DNA of 15,373 nucleotides from JBCCFK01 sp965262315 (GCA_965262315.1 CBDHFJ010000047.1:1-15373), one strand, 5' to 3'. Counted from the stretch's first letter, positions 7,213 through 15,266 are shown. Notes: generated from the sequence alone by a model not told the origin. Numbers and translations: made by a program.

Positions 7213-8040
7213 TCAGTCGGCGATCGAGTGCTCGGCGGGAGCGCCGCACTCGTGGTCGTCAGCCGTGAGATCCACGATGTCTTCGGTGATCGCCGTGGGT
7301 CGGCGAACGCCCGAGAGCCACCAGCCGAGTGATGCGAGCGCGGCGCCGGCGATGACGTCGGTCCAGTAGTGGTTGGCCGTGACCACGACCACCGCCGTGG
7401 TGAGGATCGGGTGAGCGAGAACCAGCCACCGCCAACGGCTCCGGGAGATGCTGGTGACCGCCATCGCGACCAGGAGCGCCCAGCCGACGTGCATCGACGG
7501 CATGGCCGCCAACTCGTTGGCCGCCTTTGCGATGCCCAGGGCGTAGGGGTCGGGACCGAAGAGGCTGGCGGTGTCGACGAAACCGGACAGTCGCAGCATC
7601 CGGGGCGGTGCGAGCGGGAATGCCAGGTGGACCACGAGACCGGCCATGGTGGAGCCGATGAGTGCCCAACGGATCCTCGGCATGTGCTCCCGCTTGGCGA
7701 ACATCGCCCAGAACAGGAAGATCAGCATGCCCGGGAAGTGCGCGGCGAAGTAGTAGACGTTGGCGCCCCGCACCAGCCATTCGACATCGAGCACCAGCCG
7801 CTGCACGACCGTCTCGCTGGGCAGGCCGATGGCGTCCTGGAAGTTGATCAGCCGATCGGCGTTCTCACGAGCCAGGGTGAAGGAGTCGGCCGTGACCGTC
7901 CGGACGGCGCTGTAGAGGAACCACAGCACCCCGAGGCCGACGATGTTGAGCGTGAGCGTGCGAGCCAGGCCCGGGCGGGCGAGCGCGACGGCTGCGGTGG
8001 CCCTCGCATCGCTCGCTTTGCGGCTCCCCGTCGCCTGCAT
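7213..8040 (-). CDS. PAP2 (Aur1-like) family phosphatase/phosphotransferase
   Basis: The membrane protein, 275 residues from ATG 8040, has about six helices and the PAP2 motifs. These are FPLAPPRML, as in the Aur1/PAP2_3 branch, then PSMHVGWALL with the first catalytic His (about residue 184), and HPILTTAVVVVTANHYWTDVIAG with the second His (about 224) and Asp (about 228). The family removes or transfers phosphate or phospho-head groups on lipids at the outer membrane face; the substrate here is unknown. An upstream in-frame GTG at 8082 overlaps a -10-like TAAAGT (8081-8086), so I prefer ATG 8040 or GTG 8043, which follow GAGGA. It lies 92 bases after an MFS gene and 82 before the EamA gene. 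Confidence 0.87.
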   Translation of the reverse strand: MQATGSRKASDARATAAVALARPGLARTLTLNIVGLGVLWFLYSAVRTVTADSFTLARENADRLINFQDAIGLPSETVVQRLVLDVEWLVRGANVYYFAAHFPGMLIFLFWAMFAKREHMPRIRWALIGSTMAGLVVHLAFPLAPPRMLRLSGFVDTASLFGPDPYALGIAKAANELAAMPSMHVGWALLVAMAVTSISRSRWRWLVLAHPILTTAVVVVTANHYWTDVIAGAALASLGWWLSGVRRPTAITEDIVDLTADDHECGAPAEHSIAD

Positions 8041-8080
8041 CACGCTGGTCCTCAACCTCGTCACGTGCCCGCAACATTCC

Positions 8081-8086
8081 ACTTTA
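8081..8086 (-). promoter_or_regulatory. -10-like TAAAGT before the PAP2 gene
   Basis: On the minus strand CCTAAAGTGG places TAAAGT about 40 bases before ATG 8040. If real, transcription starts inside the extended reading frame and excludes the GTG start at 8082. Confidence 0.35.
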
Positions 8087-8131
8087 GGTCACCAACGGTG
8101 TTCGTCGACAGGCGGTATTGCCCGCCATCGG

Positions 8132-9286
8132 TCACACCACGGTTCGGTCATCGACCGAGAGCGCCCTCGCGGTCGATGCGACGAACGCGACGACCGTCAC
8201 CAATCCGAGCCCTCCGGTGACGAGGAAGGCCACGTCGCTCGACCGTTCGAACACCGGCAACAGGACCGCCGGTCCGACACCGTGACCCGCGAACCGCCAG
8301 GCCATGATGCTCGAGACCGCGCCACCCCGGTTCGCGGGGACCGCGCGTGCGGCCTCGCCCTGGAACACCACCACCACGAACGCAGCCGCCGCGGCGCCGG
8401 CCAGCCAGATGGCCGCCAGCGGGACGGCACTGTCGATCACGACGATCGAAGCGACGACGGCCGACACCACGATCGTCGAGCTCACGCCCGCACGTCGGGT
8501 GCCCCACTCGTCGAGCAACCGGCCCCAGACGGGACCCAGTGCGAAGGCGGCGGCGCTGCCCAACAGCAGGACCAGGCCCGCCTCGCCGCCCGACAAGTCG
8601 AGCTCGTCCCGTGCGAACACCCCGACCAGGAACGCAGCACCCACCGGCCCGGCCGCAGCCGCGAAAGCGCCGATGCCGAGCACGATCATTCGCCGGCTCA
8701 GGAGTGGGGCGACCGGGGGTCGTTCGACGTCCCGCGGTTCGCCGGGTGGCGGGGAGACGGCCAGGGCGCCCGCAACCACCGCGGTTCCGACGAACGCCCA
8801 TCGCCAGTTCGTGTCGGCCGCCAGCCCACCGATCAGGGGGCCGAGCCCGCTCCCGATCGCCTGGAAGCTGGAGTAGATGCCGACAGCGCGGCCGAGTCGC
8901 TCCTCAGGCACCACGTCGGCCAACCCAGCCACCAGCAGCGGGGTGATGAACGCGTTGGCGGCACCCTGCAACAGTCGCGCTGCGAGGAACGTGGCCAGAT
9001 TCGGTGCCACCGCGCAACCGAGCGACGCAACGGCGTAGACGAGGTAGGTGACCCGAACCGTCCGCCGGCGGCCGTAGCGCTCGCCGATGGTCCCCGAGAC
9101 CGTCAGCAGCAAGGCGAACGGCAGGAAGTACAGCGTGAAGCCCAACCCCACGGCGCCCGAGGACGCATCGAAGGTGTCGCGGAGCTCGGGGAACATGGGG
9201 ACGATGACCACGGTCCCGAAGGGACCGAGGAATCCGCCGAGATAGAGCGGGAGGCGTTGCCAGGGTGTGGCCGGGGCTGCGGCCAC
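8132..9286 (-). CDS. MFS transporter, 12-helix type
   Basis: This 384-residue major facilitator protein has twelve likely helices in two halves joined by a central loop (PPPGEPRDVERPPVAPLLSRR). Motif A between helices 2 and 3 is GTIGERYGRRRTV (residues 65-77). Later features include RLLQGAANAFITPLLVAGLADVVPEERLGRAVGIYSSFQAIGSGLGPLIGG, typical of drug or metabolite exporters. The start is GTG 9286, two bases after the TAG of the upstream MFS gene (9289-9291), which implies translational coupling. The frame could extend to 9364, but that would overlap the upstream gene by 76 bases and add a non-hydrophobic leader. Tandem arrangement with another exporter suggests coordinated efflux; substrate unknown. 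Confidence 0.9.
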   Translation of the reverse strand: MAAAPATPWQRLPLYLGGFLGPFGTVVIVPMFPELRDTFDASSGAVGLGFTLYFLPFALLLTVSGTIGERYGRRRTVRVTYLVYAVASLGCAVAPNLATFLAARLLQGAANAFITPLLVAGLADVVPEERLGRAVGIYSSFQAIGSGLGPLIGGLAADTNWRWAFVGTAVVAGALAVSPPPGEPRDVERPPVAPLLSRRMIVLGIGAFAAAAGPVGAAFLVGVFARDELDLSGGEAGLVLLLGSAAAFALGPVWGRLLDEWGTRRAGVSSTIVVSAVVASIVVIDSAVPLAAIWLAGAAAAAFVVVVFQGEAARAVPANRGGAVSSIMAWRFAGHGVGPAVLLPVFERSSDVAFLVTGGLGLVTVVAFVASTARALSVDDRTVV

Positions 9287-9288
9287 GC

Positions 9289-11346
9289 CTAGGAGCCGGT
9301 CTCCACCCGTGCCGGAGTCGTGTCCCCGAGCGTCAGGTCGAGCGGTGCCTGCAACCCGACCCATGCCGAGACGGTCAACTCGGCCTCGGCGACGCTGGCG
9401 CGAAGGGCCTCGAAACGACCGGCGACACCGATGAGCTGTGGCAATGTCGACGCGACCTGGGCGAACCGGCGATGGAGCTCGTCGACCAGGCGAATGCAGC
9501 GGGCGCTCGCTCCGGAGATCGCCACCACGTCCTCATGGATGAGGTCCGACGGCCACGACTGCGCCACCACCGTGGCGACGTCGTTGCGAGCCGTGCCGGC
9601 CAGGCCGACCAGCCCGTGGGCGAGCACCTCGAGCTCCCGGAGTGGCTCGTCCATGGCCGCCGCAGCCTTGCCGGCGACCGAGAACTGCTCGTCCATCGGC
9701 CACGTGGGCATGTCCGGCGGGAGCGCGGCACGGAGGGTCAGCACCTCGAGGTCGTGCTGGAGCATGGCGTAGTCGCGACGGAGGGCGGCCAGGGTCGGGC
9801 GGACCTCCGGTGCTGGGGGCCAGGGCTGCGAGGAGCCGGGCTCGGCGGCGTCAGAAGCCTCGGATCGGTGCCGTGGCGCCCACCACACGAAGCAGGCCGC
9901 GCCCGCTACGGCCACGCCCGCGAGCACGATCATGCTGCGGCTCCACCCGTCGATCGTGGCCTGCTGGACCGTCCCGATGATGGTGCCGCCGACCTCGGCC
10001 GGTGCCGCGAGGCCGATCTGGAGAGCGGCAAACGGCGATTCCTGGATCAGCTCGAACTGATCGGGCAGTGCAGTCTCGAGATCACCCACCGAACTCCGAT
10101 AGGCCGCGTTGAACGCGGAGCCGGCGACCGCGATGCCGATGGCGGCACCCAACTCGCGGAGCACGTCGTTGAGCGCGGAGGCCACACCCTGCTGGGCGGG
10201 CGGGAGCGACTCGACGATCGCGTCGGTGGCCGGGGGGCTGGCGAGGCCCACACCGAATCCCATGATGATGAGCGCCACGAAGAACTGCCGCAACGGACTG
10301 TCCACCCCGATCGTGGTGGCGAACGCGAACCCGCCTCCGAGGATGAGCAAGCCGCAGGCGCCAACCGCTCGACGACCGAATCGACGCGCCATCGGGATGG
10401 CCATCGCAGTCGCGGGGAAGAGGCCGATGGCGATGGGCATGAGCGCGAGGCCGGTGTCGAGTGGTCCGAGACCCTGGACCACCGCCAGGTAGAAGACCAC
10501 CAGGAAGAACATGCCGAACATGCCGGTGAACTGGATGAACACCGAAAGCGAACCGGCGCGGGTTCCGGGTCGGCGGAAGAGCTTGACGTCGAGCAGCGGC
10601 CGAGCGGTTCGCATCTCCCACACGACGAACGAGACCAGCGCGAGGCCGCCGACGATCAGGCCGCCGAGGGTGATCGCCGACGTCCAGCCCTTGACCGGGC
10701 CCTCGATGATGCCGAGCACCAGTGCACCGATACCGACCGCCGACAACACGGCGCCGACCGGGTCGAGGTTGGCGTCGTCGGGGTCGGACGAATCCGGCAC
10801 GGCGATGGCACACACCACCAACACGACCGCAGCCGCGATGGCCATTGACAGGAAGAGCGAACCCCACCAGAAGTTCTCGATGAGCGCGCCCGAGGCCAGG
10901 ACGCCGAGCATGCCACCGATGGACACGGCCGCCGTCCACATGGCGACACCCTGCGACCGACGCTCGTCGGGCATGGTGGCGGTGATCGTGGAGAGCGTCG
11001 CCGGGAAGACGAACGCAGCGCCCAGCCCGGAAACGGCACGCGCGATGATCAGCTGCGTCGGCGTGTCGAGGAGGATGGTGACGAGGTTGGCCACCACGAT
11101 GATCCCCAGACCGACCAGCAGGATGAACCGACGGCCGACTTTGTCGCCGATCGCCCCGATCGGCAGCAACAGGGCCGCGAGCACGACCGCGTAGATGTCG
11201 ATCATCCACTGACCCTGAGCCTGGGTCGCACCGAGCTCGAGCGAGAGCTCCGGGAGCGCCACGTTGAGCACCGAGACGTTGGCCACCACCAACATCGCCG
11301 CCGCGATCGTGGCCGTCAGGATCGCTGTCGGGGACCTCCACTGCAT
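9289..11346 (-). CDS. DHA2-type 14-helix MFS exporter with cytoplasmic C-terminal extension
   Basis: The 685-residue protein begins MQWRSPTAILTATIAAAMLVVANVSVLNVALPELS, a classic EmrB/QacA-type first helix. ILTATIAAAMLVVANVSVLNV also shows the motif D1-like segment. Motif A is GAIGDKVGRRFILL and motif C is GGMLGVLASGALIE. About 14 helices end near residue 491 (FVWWAPRHR). The family exports drugs or lipophilic compounds by proton antiport. The last 194 residues are unusual: a Pro-rich linker (about 500-515) and then mostly helical sequence such as LRRDYAMLQHDLEVLTLR and CIRLVDELHRRFAQVASTL, without membrane segments. I recognise no domain there. ATG 11346 has no Shine-Dalgarno, but TACCTT (11353-11358) is positioned for a leaderless message. 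Extension upstream to 12159 is rejected. Confidence 0.9.
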   Translation of the reverse strand: MQWRSPTAILTATIAAAMLVVANVSVLNVALPELSLELGATQAQGQWMIDIYAVVLAALLLPIGAIGDKVGRRFILLVGLGIIVVANLVTILLDTPTQLIIARAVSGLGAAFVFPATLSTITATMPDERRSQGVAMWTAAVSIGGMLGVLASGALIENFWWGSLFLSMAIAAAVVLVVCAIAVPDSSDPDDANLDPVGAVLSAVGIGALVLGIIEGPVKGWTSAITLGGLIVGGLALVSFVVWEMRTARPLLDVKLFRRPGTRAGSLSVFIQFTGMFGMFFLVVFYLAVVQGLGPLDTGLALMPIAIGLFPATAMAIPMARRFGRRAVGACGLLILGGGFAFATTIGVDSPLRQFFVALIIMGFGVGLASPPATDAIVESLPPAQQGVASALNDVLRELGAAIGIAVAGSAFNAAYRSSVGDLETALPDQFELIQESPFAALQIGLAAPAEVGGTIIGTVQQATIDGWSRSMIVLAGVAVAGAACFVWWAPRHRSEASDAAEPGSSQPWPPAPEVRPTLAALRRDYAMLQHDLEVLTLRAALPPDMPTWPMDEQFSVAGKAAAAMDEPLRELEVLAHGLVGLAGTARNDVATVVAQSWPSDLIHEDVVAISGASARCIRLVDELHRRFAQVASTLPQLIGVAGRFEALRASVAEAELTVSAWVGLQAPLDLTLGDTTPARVETGS

Positions 11347-11352
11347 CCGGCC

Positions 11353-11358
11353 AAGGTA
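11353..11358 (-). promoter_or_regulatory. -10-like TACCTT for the MFS operon
   Basis: On the minus strand GCTACCTTGGCCGG precedes ATG. TACCTT ends seven bases before the A of the start codon, so transcription would begin at or next to the ATG, giving a leaderless mRNA. Confidence 0.4.
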
Positions 11359-11452
11359 GCGCTGCCCATGACTCCGGAAAAAAGGAGGGCGAACGAGCCC
11401 CGTCGATCGGTTCAAGTCGACCACCTGGAGCGGCCAGGCCGCCACCCTGAAG

Positions 11453-11466
11453 CTACCGTTCGGTAG
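11453..11466. promoter_or_regulatory. Palindrome CTACCG-TT-CGGTAG between divergent genes
   Basis: Perfect 6-base arms flank a 2-base centre, immediately before the phosphoribosyltransferase start and 107 bases from the MFS start. The form resembles TetR-family operators. The same bases contain TACCGT (11454-11459), a possible -10 whose transcript would begin at GTG 11467. No TetR gene lies in the window, so the binding protein is unknown. Confidence 0.45.
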
Positions 11467-11997
11467 GTGATGGTGGATCTCGAGGCCGTGAAGGCCGAAC
11501 TCCTCGCGCGCTTCCCGGTGGTGGCGGAGCATCCCGACGTCGCGGGCCTCCTGCGCCAGTCGGACCTGCTCGCGTTGATCGGGCCGGCGCTGGCGCAACC
11601 GTTCCGTGACGCGGGGGTCACGGTGGTGGCTGCGCCCGAAGCGCGGGGCCCGATCCTCGGTGCCCTGGTCGCGGTCGAGCTCGGCGCCGGACTGATGATG
11701 GTTCGCAAGGAGGACCGCAACCACCCCGGGGCCGACCTCCGCATCGCGTCCGAACCCACCTGGCGAGGCCGCTCCGAGCACTTCCAGAGTCGCTCGTTCG
11801 ACGTCGGTGCCGACGACCGCGTGTTGATCGTGGACGACTGGATCACGACCGGCAGCAGCATCCGAGCCGTGATCGCCCTGATCGAGCAAGCAGGCGGCAC
11901 CGTCGTCGGGTGTGCCGCGCTGGTCGACAAGGCCGACCCGGACGTGGTCGGATCCCTCGGGGTCCACACGCTGGTGCCCTTCGACAGCATCGGCTGA
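11467..11997 (+). CDS. PRPP-binding phosphoribosyltransferase (APRT-like fold)
   Basis: The 176-residue soluble protein has the type I phosphoribosyltransferase core. VVAAPEARGPILGALVAVELGAGLMMVRK (residues 53-81) matches the hydrophobic strand and loop seen in adenine phosphoribosyltransferases. VLIVDDWITTGSS (119-131) is the PRPP-binding motif with its two Asp. The enzyme should transfer ribose-5-phosphate from PRPP to a base, or regulate by binding PRPP; the hood region is too divergent to name the base. GTG 11467 is followed by ATG 11470 and GTG 11473, any of which may start. No clear Shine-Dalgarno exists, so leaderless translation from 11467 fits the upstream -10-like box. It diverges from the MFS genes. 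Confidence 0.88.
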   Translation: MMVDLEAVKAELLARFPVVAEHPDVAGLLRQSDLLALIGPALAQPFRDAGVTVVAAPEARGPILGALVAVELGAGLMMVRKEDRNHPGADLRIASEPTWRGRSEHFQSRSFDVGADDRVLIVDDWITTGSSIRAVIALIEQAGGTVVGCAALVDKADPDVVGSLGVHTLVPFDSIG

Positions 11998-12028
11998 TCC
12001 GCGGCCACCGCGCCCGCCGATGTCGGAG

Positions 12029-12034
12029 TAGCGT
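12029..12034 (+). promoter_or_regulatory. -10-like TAGCGT before the SDR gene
   Basis: AGTAGCGTCGGG places TAGCGT 27 bases before ATG 12062, giving a leader of about 20 bases that includes GGGAG at the expected distance. Confidence 0.35.
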
Positions 12035-12061
12035 CGGGCCCATGGGCACTGGGAGCGAGAC

Positions 12062-12862
12062 ATGAGCGGACGACTGGACGGCAAGGTCGCGATCGTGGTC
12101 GGCGGCGGCACCGGTTTCGGGCTGGCCACCGTGCAGCGATTCGCCGAGGAAGGGGCCACGGTCGTGGTGGCCGCACGGCGGCTCGAAGTGGTGGAGCAGG
12201 TCGCCGCGACCCACGGCGGTCGTGCCGCCTACTGCGACGTCACCGACGACGAGAGCGTGTCCGCGCTCGTGGACTCGGTGGTCGACCAGCACGGCACCCT
12301 GGACGTGGCGATCAGCTATGCCGGCTTCCAGGAGTCGGTGTCCATCCGCGAACTCACCCCCGAGGTCATGGCGCCCATGGTCGACGTGCAGTTCAACGGC
12401 GCCATGTACTTCATGCGCCACACGGGCAACGCGATGGCCGCCACCGGAGGCGGCTCCCTCATCAACGTGTCGTCGACCACCGCGCATCGGCCCGTCGCGG
12501 GCCACATCACCTATGCCGCGGCGAAGGCGGGCATCGAATACGCCACACAGGTCGCAGCCCTCGAGTACGGACCGGACCAGGTGCGCGTCAACTGCATCGC
12601 CCCCCACCTGATCGAGACCGAGATGACGGCCGAGATCTTCCAGCACAAGCTGCCGATCGAAGCCATCAAGCTCCAGACCCCGATGGGTCGCATGGGCTCG
12701 CCCATGGACATCGCCAACTGCGCGCTGTTCCTCGCCAGCGACGAGGCGAGCTACATCAGCGGTCAGGTCATCGTGGTCGACGGTGCGAACTCCACCCAGA
12801 AGCTGCCCACCGCCGCCGACTACGAGATGCTCGCCCAGGTCCGACCCGACCTCCTCCAGTAG
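12062..12862 (+). CDS. Short-chain dehydrogenase/reductase (classical SDR)
   Basis: The 266-residue protein starts at ATG 12062 with GGGAG upstream. The Rossmann dinucleotide motif is G-G-G-T-G-F-G (residues 14-20). AARR after strand 2 (37-40) suggests NADP preference, and CDV (58-60) contacts adenine. The usual NNAG is ISYAG here (84-88). Catalytic residues are Asn112 (FNGAM), Ser137/138 (INVSSTT), Tyr151 and Lys155 (YAAAK). The late segment VRVNCIAPHLIETEM and the C-terminal ASDEASYISGQVIVVDGA are standard for the family. It would oxidise or reduce an alcohol/ketone in the cytoplasm; the substrate is not inferable. The VanY-like gene starts within 15 bases downstream, so the two are probably co-transcribed. 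Confidence 0.93.
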   Translation: MSGRLDGKVAIVVGGGTGFGLATVQRFAEEGATVVVAARRLEVVEQVAATHGGRAAYCDVTDDESVSALVDSVVDQHGTLDVAISYAGFQESVSIRELTPEVMAPMVDVQFNGAMYFMRHTGNAMAATGGGSLINVSSTTAHRPVAGHITYAAAKAGIEYATQVAALEYGPDQVRVNCIAPHLIETEMTAEIFQHKLPIEAIKLQTPMGRMGSPMDIANCALFLASDEASYISGQVIVVDGANSTQKLPTAADYEMLAQVRPDLLQ

Positions 12863-12877
12863 TTCTTGCGCGGCCAC

Positions 12878-13966
12878 ATGCACGGGTCAGGGCGCGGTGT
12901 CCAGCGTCTGCTGGTGTGGACGCTCCTCGTCGCGCTCATCGCGGGCGGCGTCGTGCTCGCGGTGAACCGGGACGACGAGGCCTCGACACCGGCCCAGGCG
13001 TCCACGTTGACCGACGACCAGGTGGGTCGCCTGCCGGACGGGCCGATGCCGGGGGTCGGCGAGCGCGGCGCGGTCCCCACTGCCACGGGCAACCGGGCAG
13101 CCGACGAACGCATCCGGGACGTGGCGACCGACCGCGGCTATCGACTGCGGGGGGAGCCGCTGGATCCGATGGGCGCCTACCAAGGACGATCGCTGCAACA
13201 GCGCGCCATCGACGACCTCGTCGCCATGCAGGCCGCGATGAGCACGGAGGTCGGCGCCACCCTCACCCTCACATCGGCGTATCGGTCAGCCGTCCGCCAA
13301 CGTCAGCTCTTCCTCGAACAGCTCTCACTGTCGGCGGTGACCCTGCGGGGGCGCAGCGTCAGCAACGGCGAGATCGCGGCAGGGCTGGTCGATGACGTCT
13401 TGAACCACGCGATGCGCATCGCCGCACCACCCGGGTTCTCGCGCCACCACACCGGGTTGACCATCGACGTCTCCTCCGGAGGGGTCGGCGGGTTCGCGTT
13501 CGCCGGCACCACCGCGTACGCGTGGCTCACCGAGAACGGCTACGAGAACGCCATGAGCTACGGCTGGGTCCCCAGCTACCCCCCGGGCGCCTCGGGCCAG
13601 GGCCCCAACCCCGAGCCTTGGGAGTGGGCGTGGATCGGCCGGGACGCCGCGGCATGCGCCCGAGCCGGCACCTGCGCCAACGGCGCGCTCGACCGGGTCG
13701 ACCGCATGGGTGTGGTCGGCTGGGCCGGTACGCCCGATGGCACCCCGTCGGTGCGCCATCGCCTGCTGACGGCGACCGGTGCGCAGTCCTTCGCCGCCAC
13801 CCCGCAGCCCCGCATCGACCTCGAGGTGGTCTACGGGAGCGGCGCGTCGTCGCTGGGGTTCGGCGGCGACATCGGGGTCGACTCGGACGACCGCTGGGCC
13901 TGCGTCGAGGCGCGAAGCGCCGCCGGCGAGCCTTGGAGCCGCATCGGGTGCCTCGATCTGAGCTGA
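12878..13966 (+). CDS. Membrane-anchored VanY/M15-like D-Ala-D-Ala carboxypeptidase homologue with altered zinc site
   Basis: From ATG 12878 the product is 362 residues; TTG 12866 would add four, and neither has a clear Shine-Dalgarno. An uncleaved signal anchor (about residues 10-30, RLLVWTLLVALIAGGVVLAV) places the rest outside the cell. The M15/VanY core includes LTLTSAYRSAVRQRQLF, PGFSRHHTGLTIDV (the SxHxxGxxxD zinc motif, His190 and Asp197), WLTENGYENAMSYGWVPSYP and EPWEWAWIG. In VanY-type enzymes the last motif is normally E-x-W-H, whose His is the third zinc ligand; here it is Glu249. A C-terminal region of about 100 residues with Cys pairs (ACARAGTC, WACVE..IGC) follows. The family trims peptidoglycan stem peptides; activity here is uncertain because of the substitution. 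Confidence 0.85.
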   Translation: MHGSGRGVQRLLVWTLLVALIAGGVVLAVNRDDEASTPAQASTLTDDQVGRLPDGPMPGVGERGAVPTATGNRAADERIRDVATDRGYRLRGEPLDPMGAYQGRSLQQRAIDDLVAMQAAMSTEVGATLTLTSAYRSAVRQRQLFLEQLSLSAVTLRGRSVSNGEIAAGLVDDVLNHAMRIAAPPGFSRHHTGLTIDVSSGGVGGFAFAGTTAYAWLTENGYENAMSYGWVPSYPPGASGQGPNPEPWEWAWIGRDAAACARAGTCANGALDRVDRMGVVGWAGTPDGTPSVRHRLLTATGAQSFAATPQPRIDLEVVYGSGASSLGFGGDIGVDSDDRWACVEARSAAGEPWSRIGCLDLS

Positions 13967-13979
13967 CCCGCAGAGATCG

Positions 13980-13997
13980 AGGTGCACCCCCGCACCT
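13980..13997 (+). terminator. Small hairpin after the VanY-like gene
   Basis: AGGTGC (13980-13985) pairs with GCACCT (13992-13997) around six bases, 13 bases after the stop. No T-run follows; weak support as a terminator. Confidence 0.3.
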
Positions 13998-14082
13998 GCG
14001 TGGGCGGCGAGGACGAGGTTGGCGCCGAGCTCGTCTCCGAGCAACGCCGCGGCCGACGCGGACGGCAACTGGAACCGCGTGG

Positions 14083-14120
14083 GTTGCCGGGAACTCGGCT
14101 GAGCCCAGCCGCCCGGCAAC
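14083..14120. terminator. Nested hairpin between convergent genes
   Basis: GTTGCCGGG (14083-14091) pairs with CCCGGCAAC (14112-14120). Within it CGGCT (14096-14100) pairs with AGCCG (14107-14111), leaving a 4-base bulge on one side and a 6-base loop. It ends 3 bases beyond the stop of the minus-strand hydrolase and faces the end of the VanY-like gene, so it could stop transcription from both sides. Confidence 0.55.
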
Positions 14121-14123
14121 ACC

Positions 14124-15266
14124 TCAGAGGTCGACGCCGATGGCGCTGTAGGCGGCCTGCAGGATGCCGGCACCGCGCGGGTCGCCAACCAACGCCGAGG
14201 CCATCTTGTTCATCATGTAGGCCACGGTGAGGTTGCGGTCGACGTCGTTGACGATGATCGAACCGCCCCATCCGCCCCAGAAGCAGATGCGGCCTTCGGG
14301 GATGAAGCTCCAGTCCGCCATGTACACGCTGTAGCCCAACCCGAACGCCACCTCGGTCCCCAGAACCTGATCGACACCGCGAACCTGCTCCTCGAAGATG
14401 GAGTCGATGGTGTCCTGACCGAGCAGGCGGACGCCGTTGTAGGTGCCCCCGTGGGTCACCGCCGCCTGTGCCGTCGCCACCGACCGGGCGTTGCCGTGAC
14501 CGTTGGCCGCGCCGATCTCGGCCCGACGCCACGCCTCGGTGTGACTCATCGAAGCATCGACCATCGGGTTGGCGAACGTCTTCATCGCCACGCTCTCAGG
14601 GTCGACGCCCTCCACCATCTCGAGCGGTGGCGGCGGGATCACCGGCGCCACCCGGGCGTCGTGTTCGGCGGGCAGGCCGATGTGGAAGTCGGCGCTCAGG
14701 GGCTCGGCCACCTGGGTGCGAAAGAAGTTCCCGAGACTCATCCCGCTGATGCGTTCGACCACGGCGCCCACCAGATGGCCCTGGTTGAGTGCGTGATACC
14801 CCGATGCCGTGCCGGGCTCCCACCACGGTGCTTGCTCGGCCAGGAGCGCGGTGGACTTCTCGAGGTCGCAGATGTCGTCACCGGTGACCGGCTCGGCCCA
14901 CCCCGACACGCCCGAGCTGTGCGACATGAGATGACGCACCTCCACGGCTTCCTTCCCGTTGGCCGCGAACTCGGGCCAGTACGTGGCGACCGGCGCGTGG
15001 AAGTCCAGCTCCCCCCGGTCGGCCAACATCAATGCGCTCAGGAAGGTCATGGTCTTCGTGGTCGACCAGACATTGGTGATGGTGTCGGCCTCCCATGGCG
15101 TCGTCTTTGCCTCGTCGGCCCAGCCGCCCCACAGGTCGACCACCATCTCGCCCTCGTGAATGACCGCCACGGACGCGCCGACGTCGGTGCCGGCATCGAT
15201 GCTTGCCGAGACCAGGTCAGCGATGGCCGCGAAGCGGTCGTCGGCGGTGCCGTGGATGTCTGCCAT
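14124..15266 (-). CDS. Class C beta-lactamase-like serine hydrolase (EstB/PBP4-type)
   Basis: The 380-residue protein starts at ATG 15266 with GAGGAG upstream at good spacing. It shows the beta-lactamase/transpeptidase fold signatures: Ser68-x-x-Lys71 (VWSTTKTMTF), the Tyr motif as Tyr157-His-Ala (GTASGYHALNQGHLVG), and a C-terminal WGGWGGS in the position of KTG. LRHLMSHSSG-like VRHLMSHSSGVSGW is typical of the esterase/D-aminopeptidase branch and not of true resistance enzymes. No signal peptide is evident, so it is probably cytoplasmic and an esterase or amide hydrolase; the substrate is unknown. Length is normal for the family. It is a single gene with its own promoter and converges on the VanY-like gene. 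Confidence 0.92.
   Translation of the reverse strand: MADIHGTADDRFAAIADLVSASIDAGTDVGASVAVIHEGEMVVDLWGGWADEAKTTPWEADTITNVWSTTKTMTFLSALMLADRGELDFHAPVATYWPEFAANGKEAVEVRHLMSHSSGVSGWAEPVTGDDICDLEKSTALLAEQAPWWEPGTASGYHALNQGHLVGAVVERISGMSLGNFFRTQVAEPLSADFHIGLPAEHDARVAPVIPPPPLEMVEGVDPESVAMKTFANPMVDASMSHTEAWRRAEIGAANGHGNARSVATAQAAVTHGGTYNGVRLLGQDTIDSIFEEQVRGVDQVLGTEVAFGLGYSVYMADWSFIPEGRICFWGGWGGSIIVNDVDRNLTVAYMMNKMASALVGDPRGAGILQAAYSAIGVDL

Noticed and set aside
7943..9292. Long plus-strand open frame opposite the 12-helix MFS gene
   Set aside because: Arg/His/Asp/Gln-rich shadow of a clear transporter; no motifs.
9265..10848. Long plus-strand open frame opposite the 14-helix MFS gene
   Set aside because: Hydrophilic low-complexity shadow of a strongly supported membrane protein.
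11347..12159. N-terminal extension of the 14-helix MFS protein by about 270 codons
   Set aside because: It runs antisense through the phosphoribosyltransferase gene, and the typical first transmembrane helix begins right after ATG 11346.
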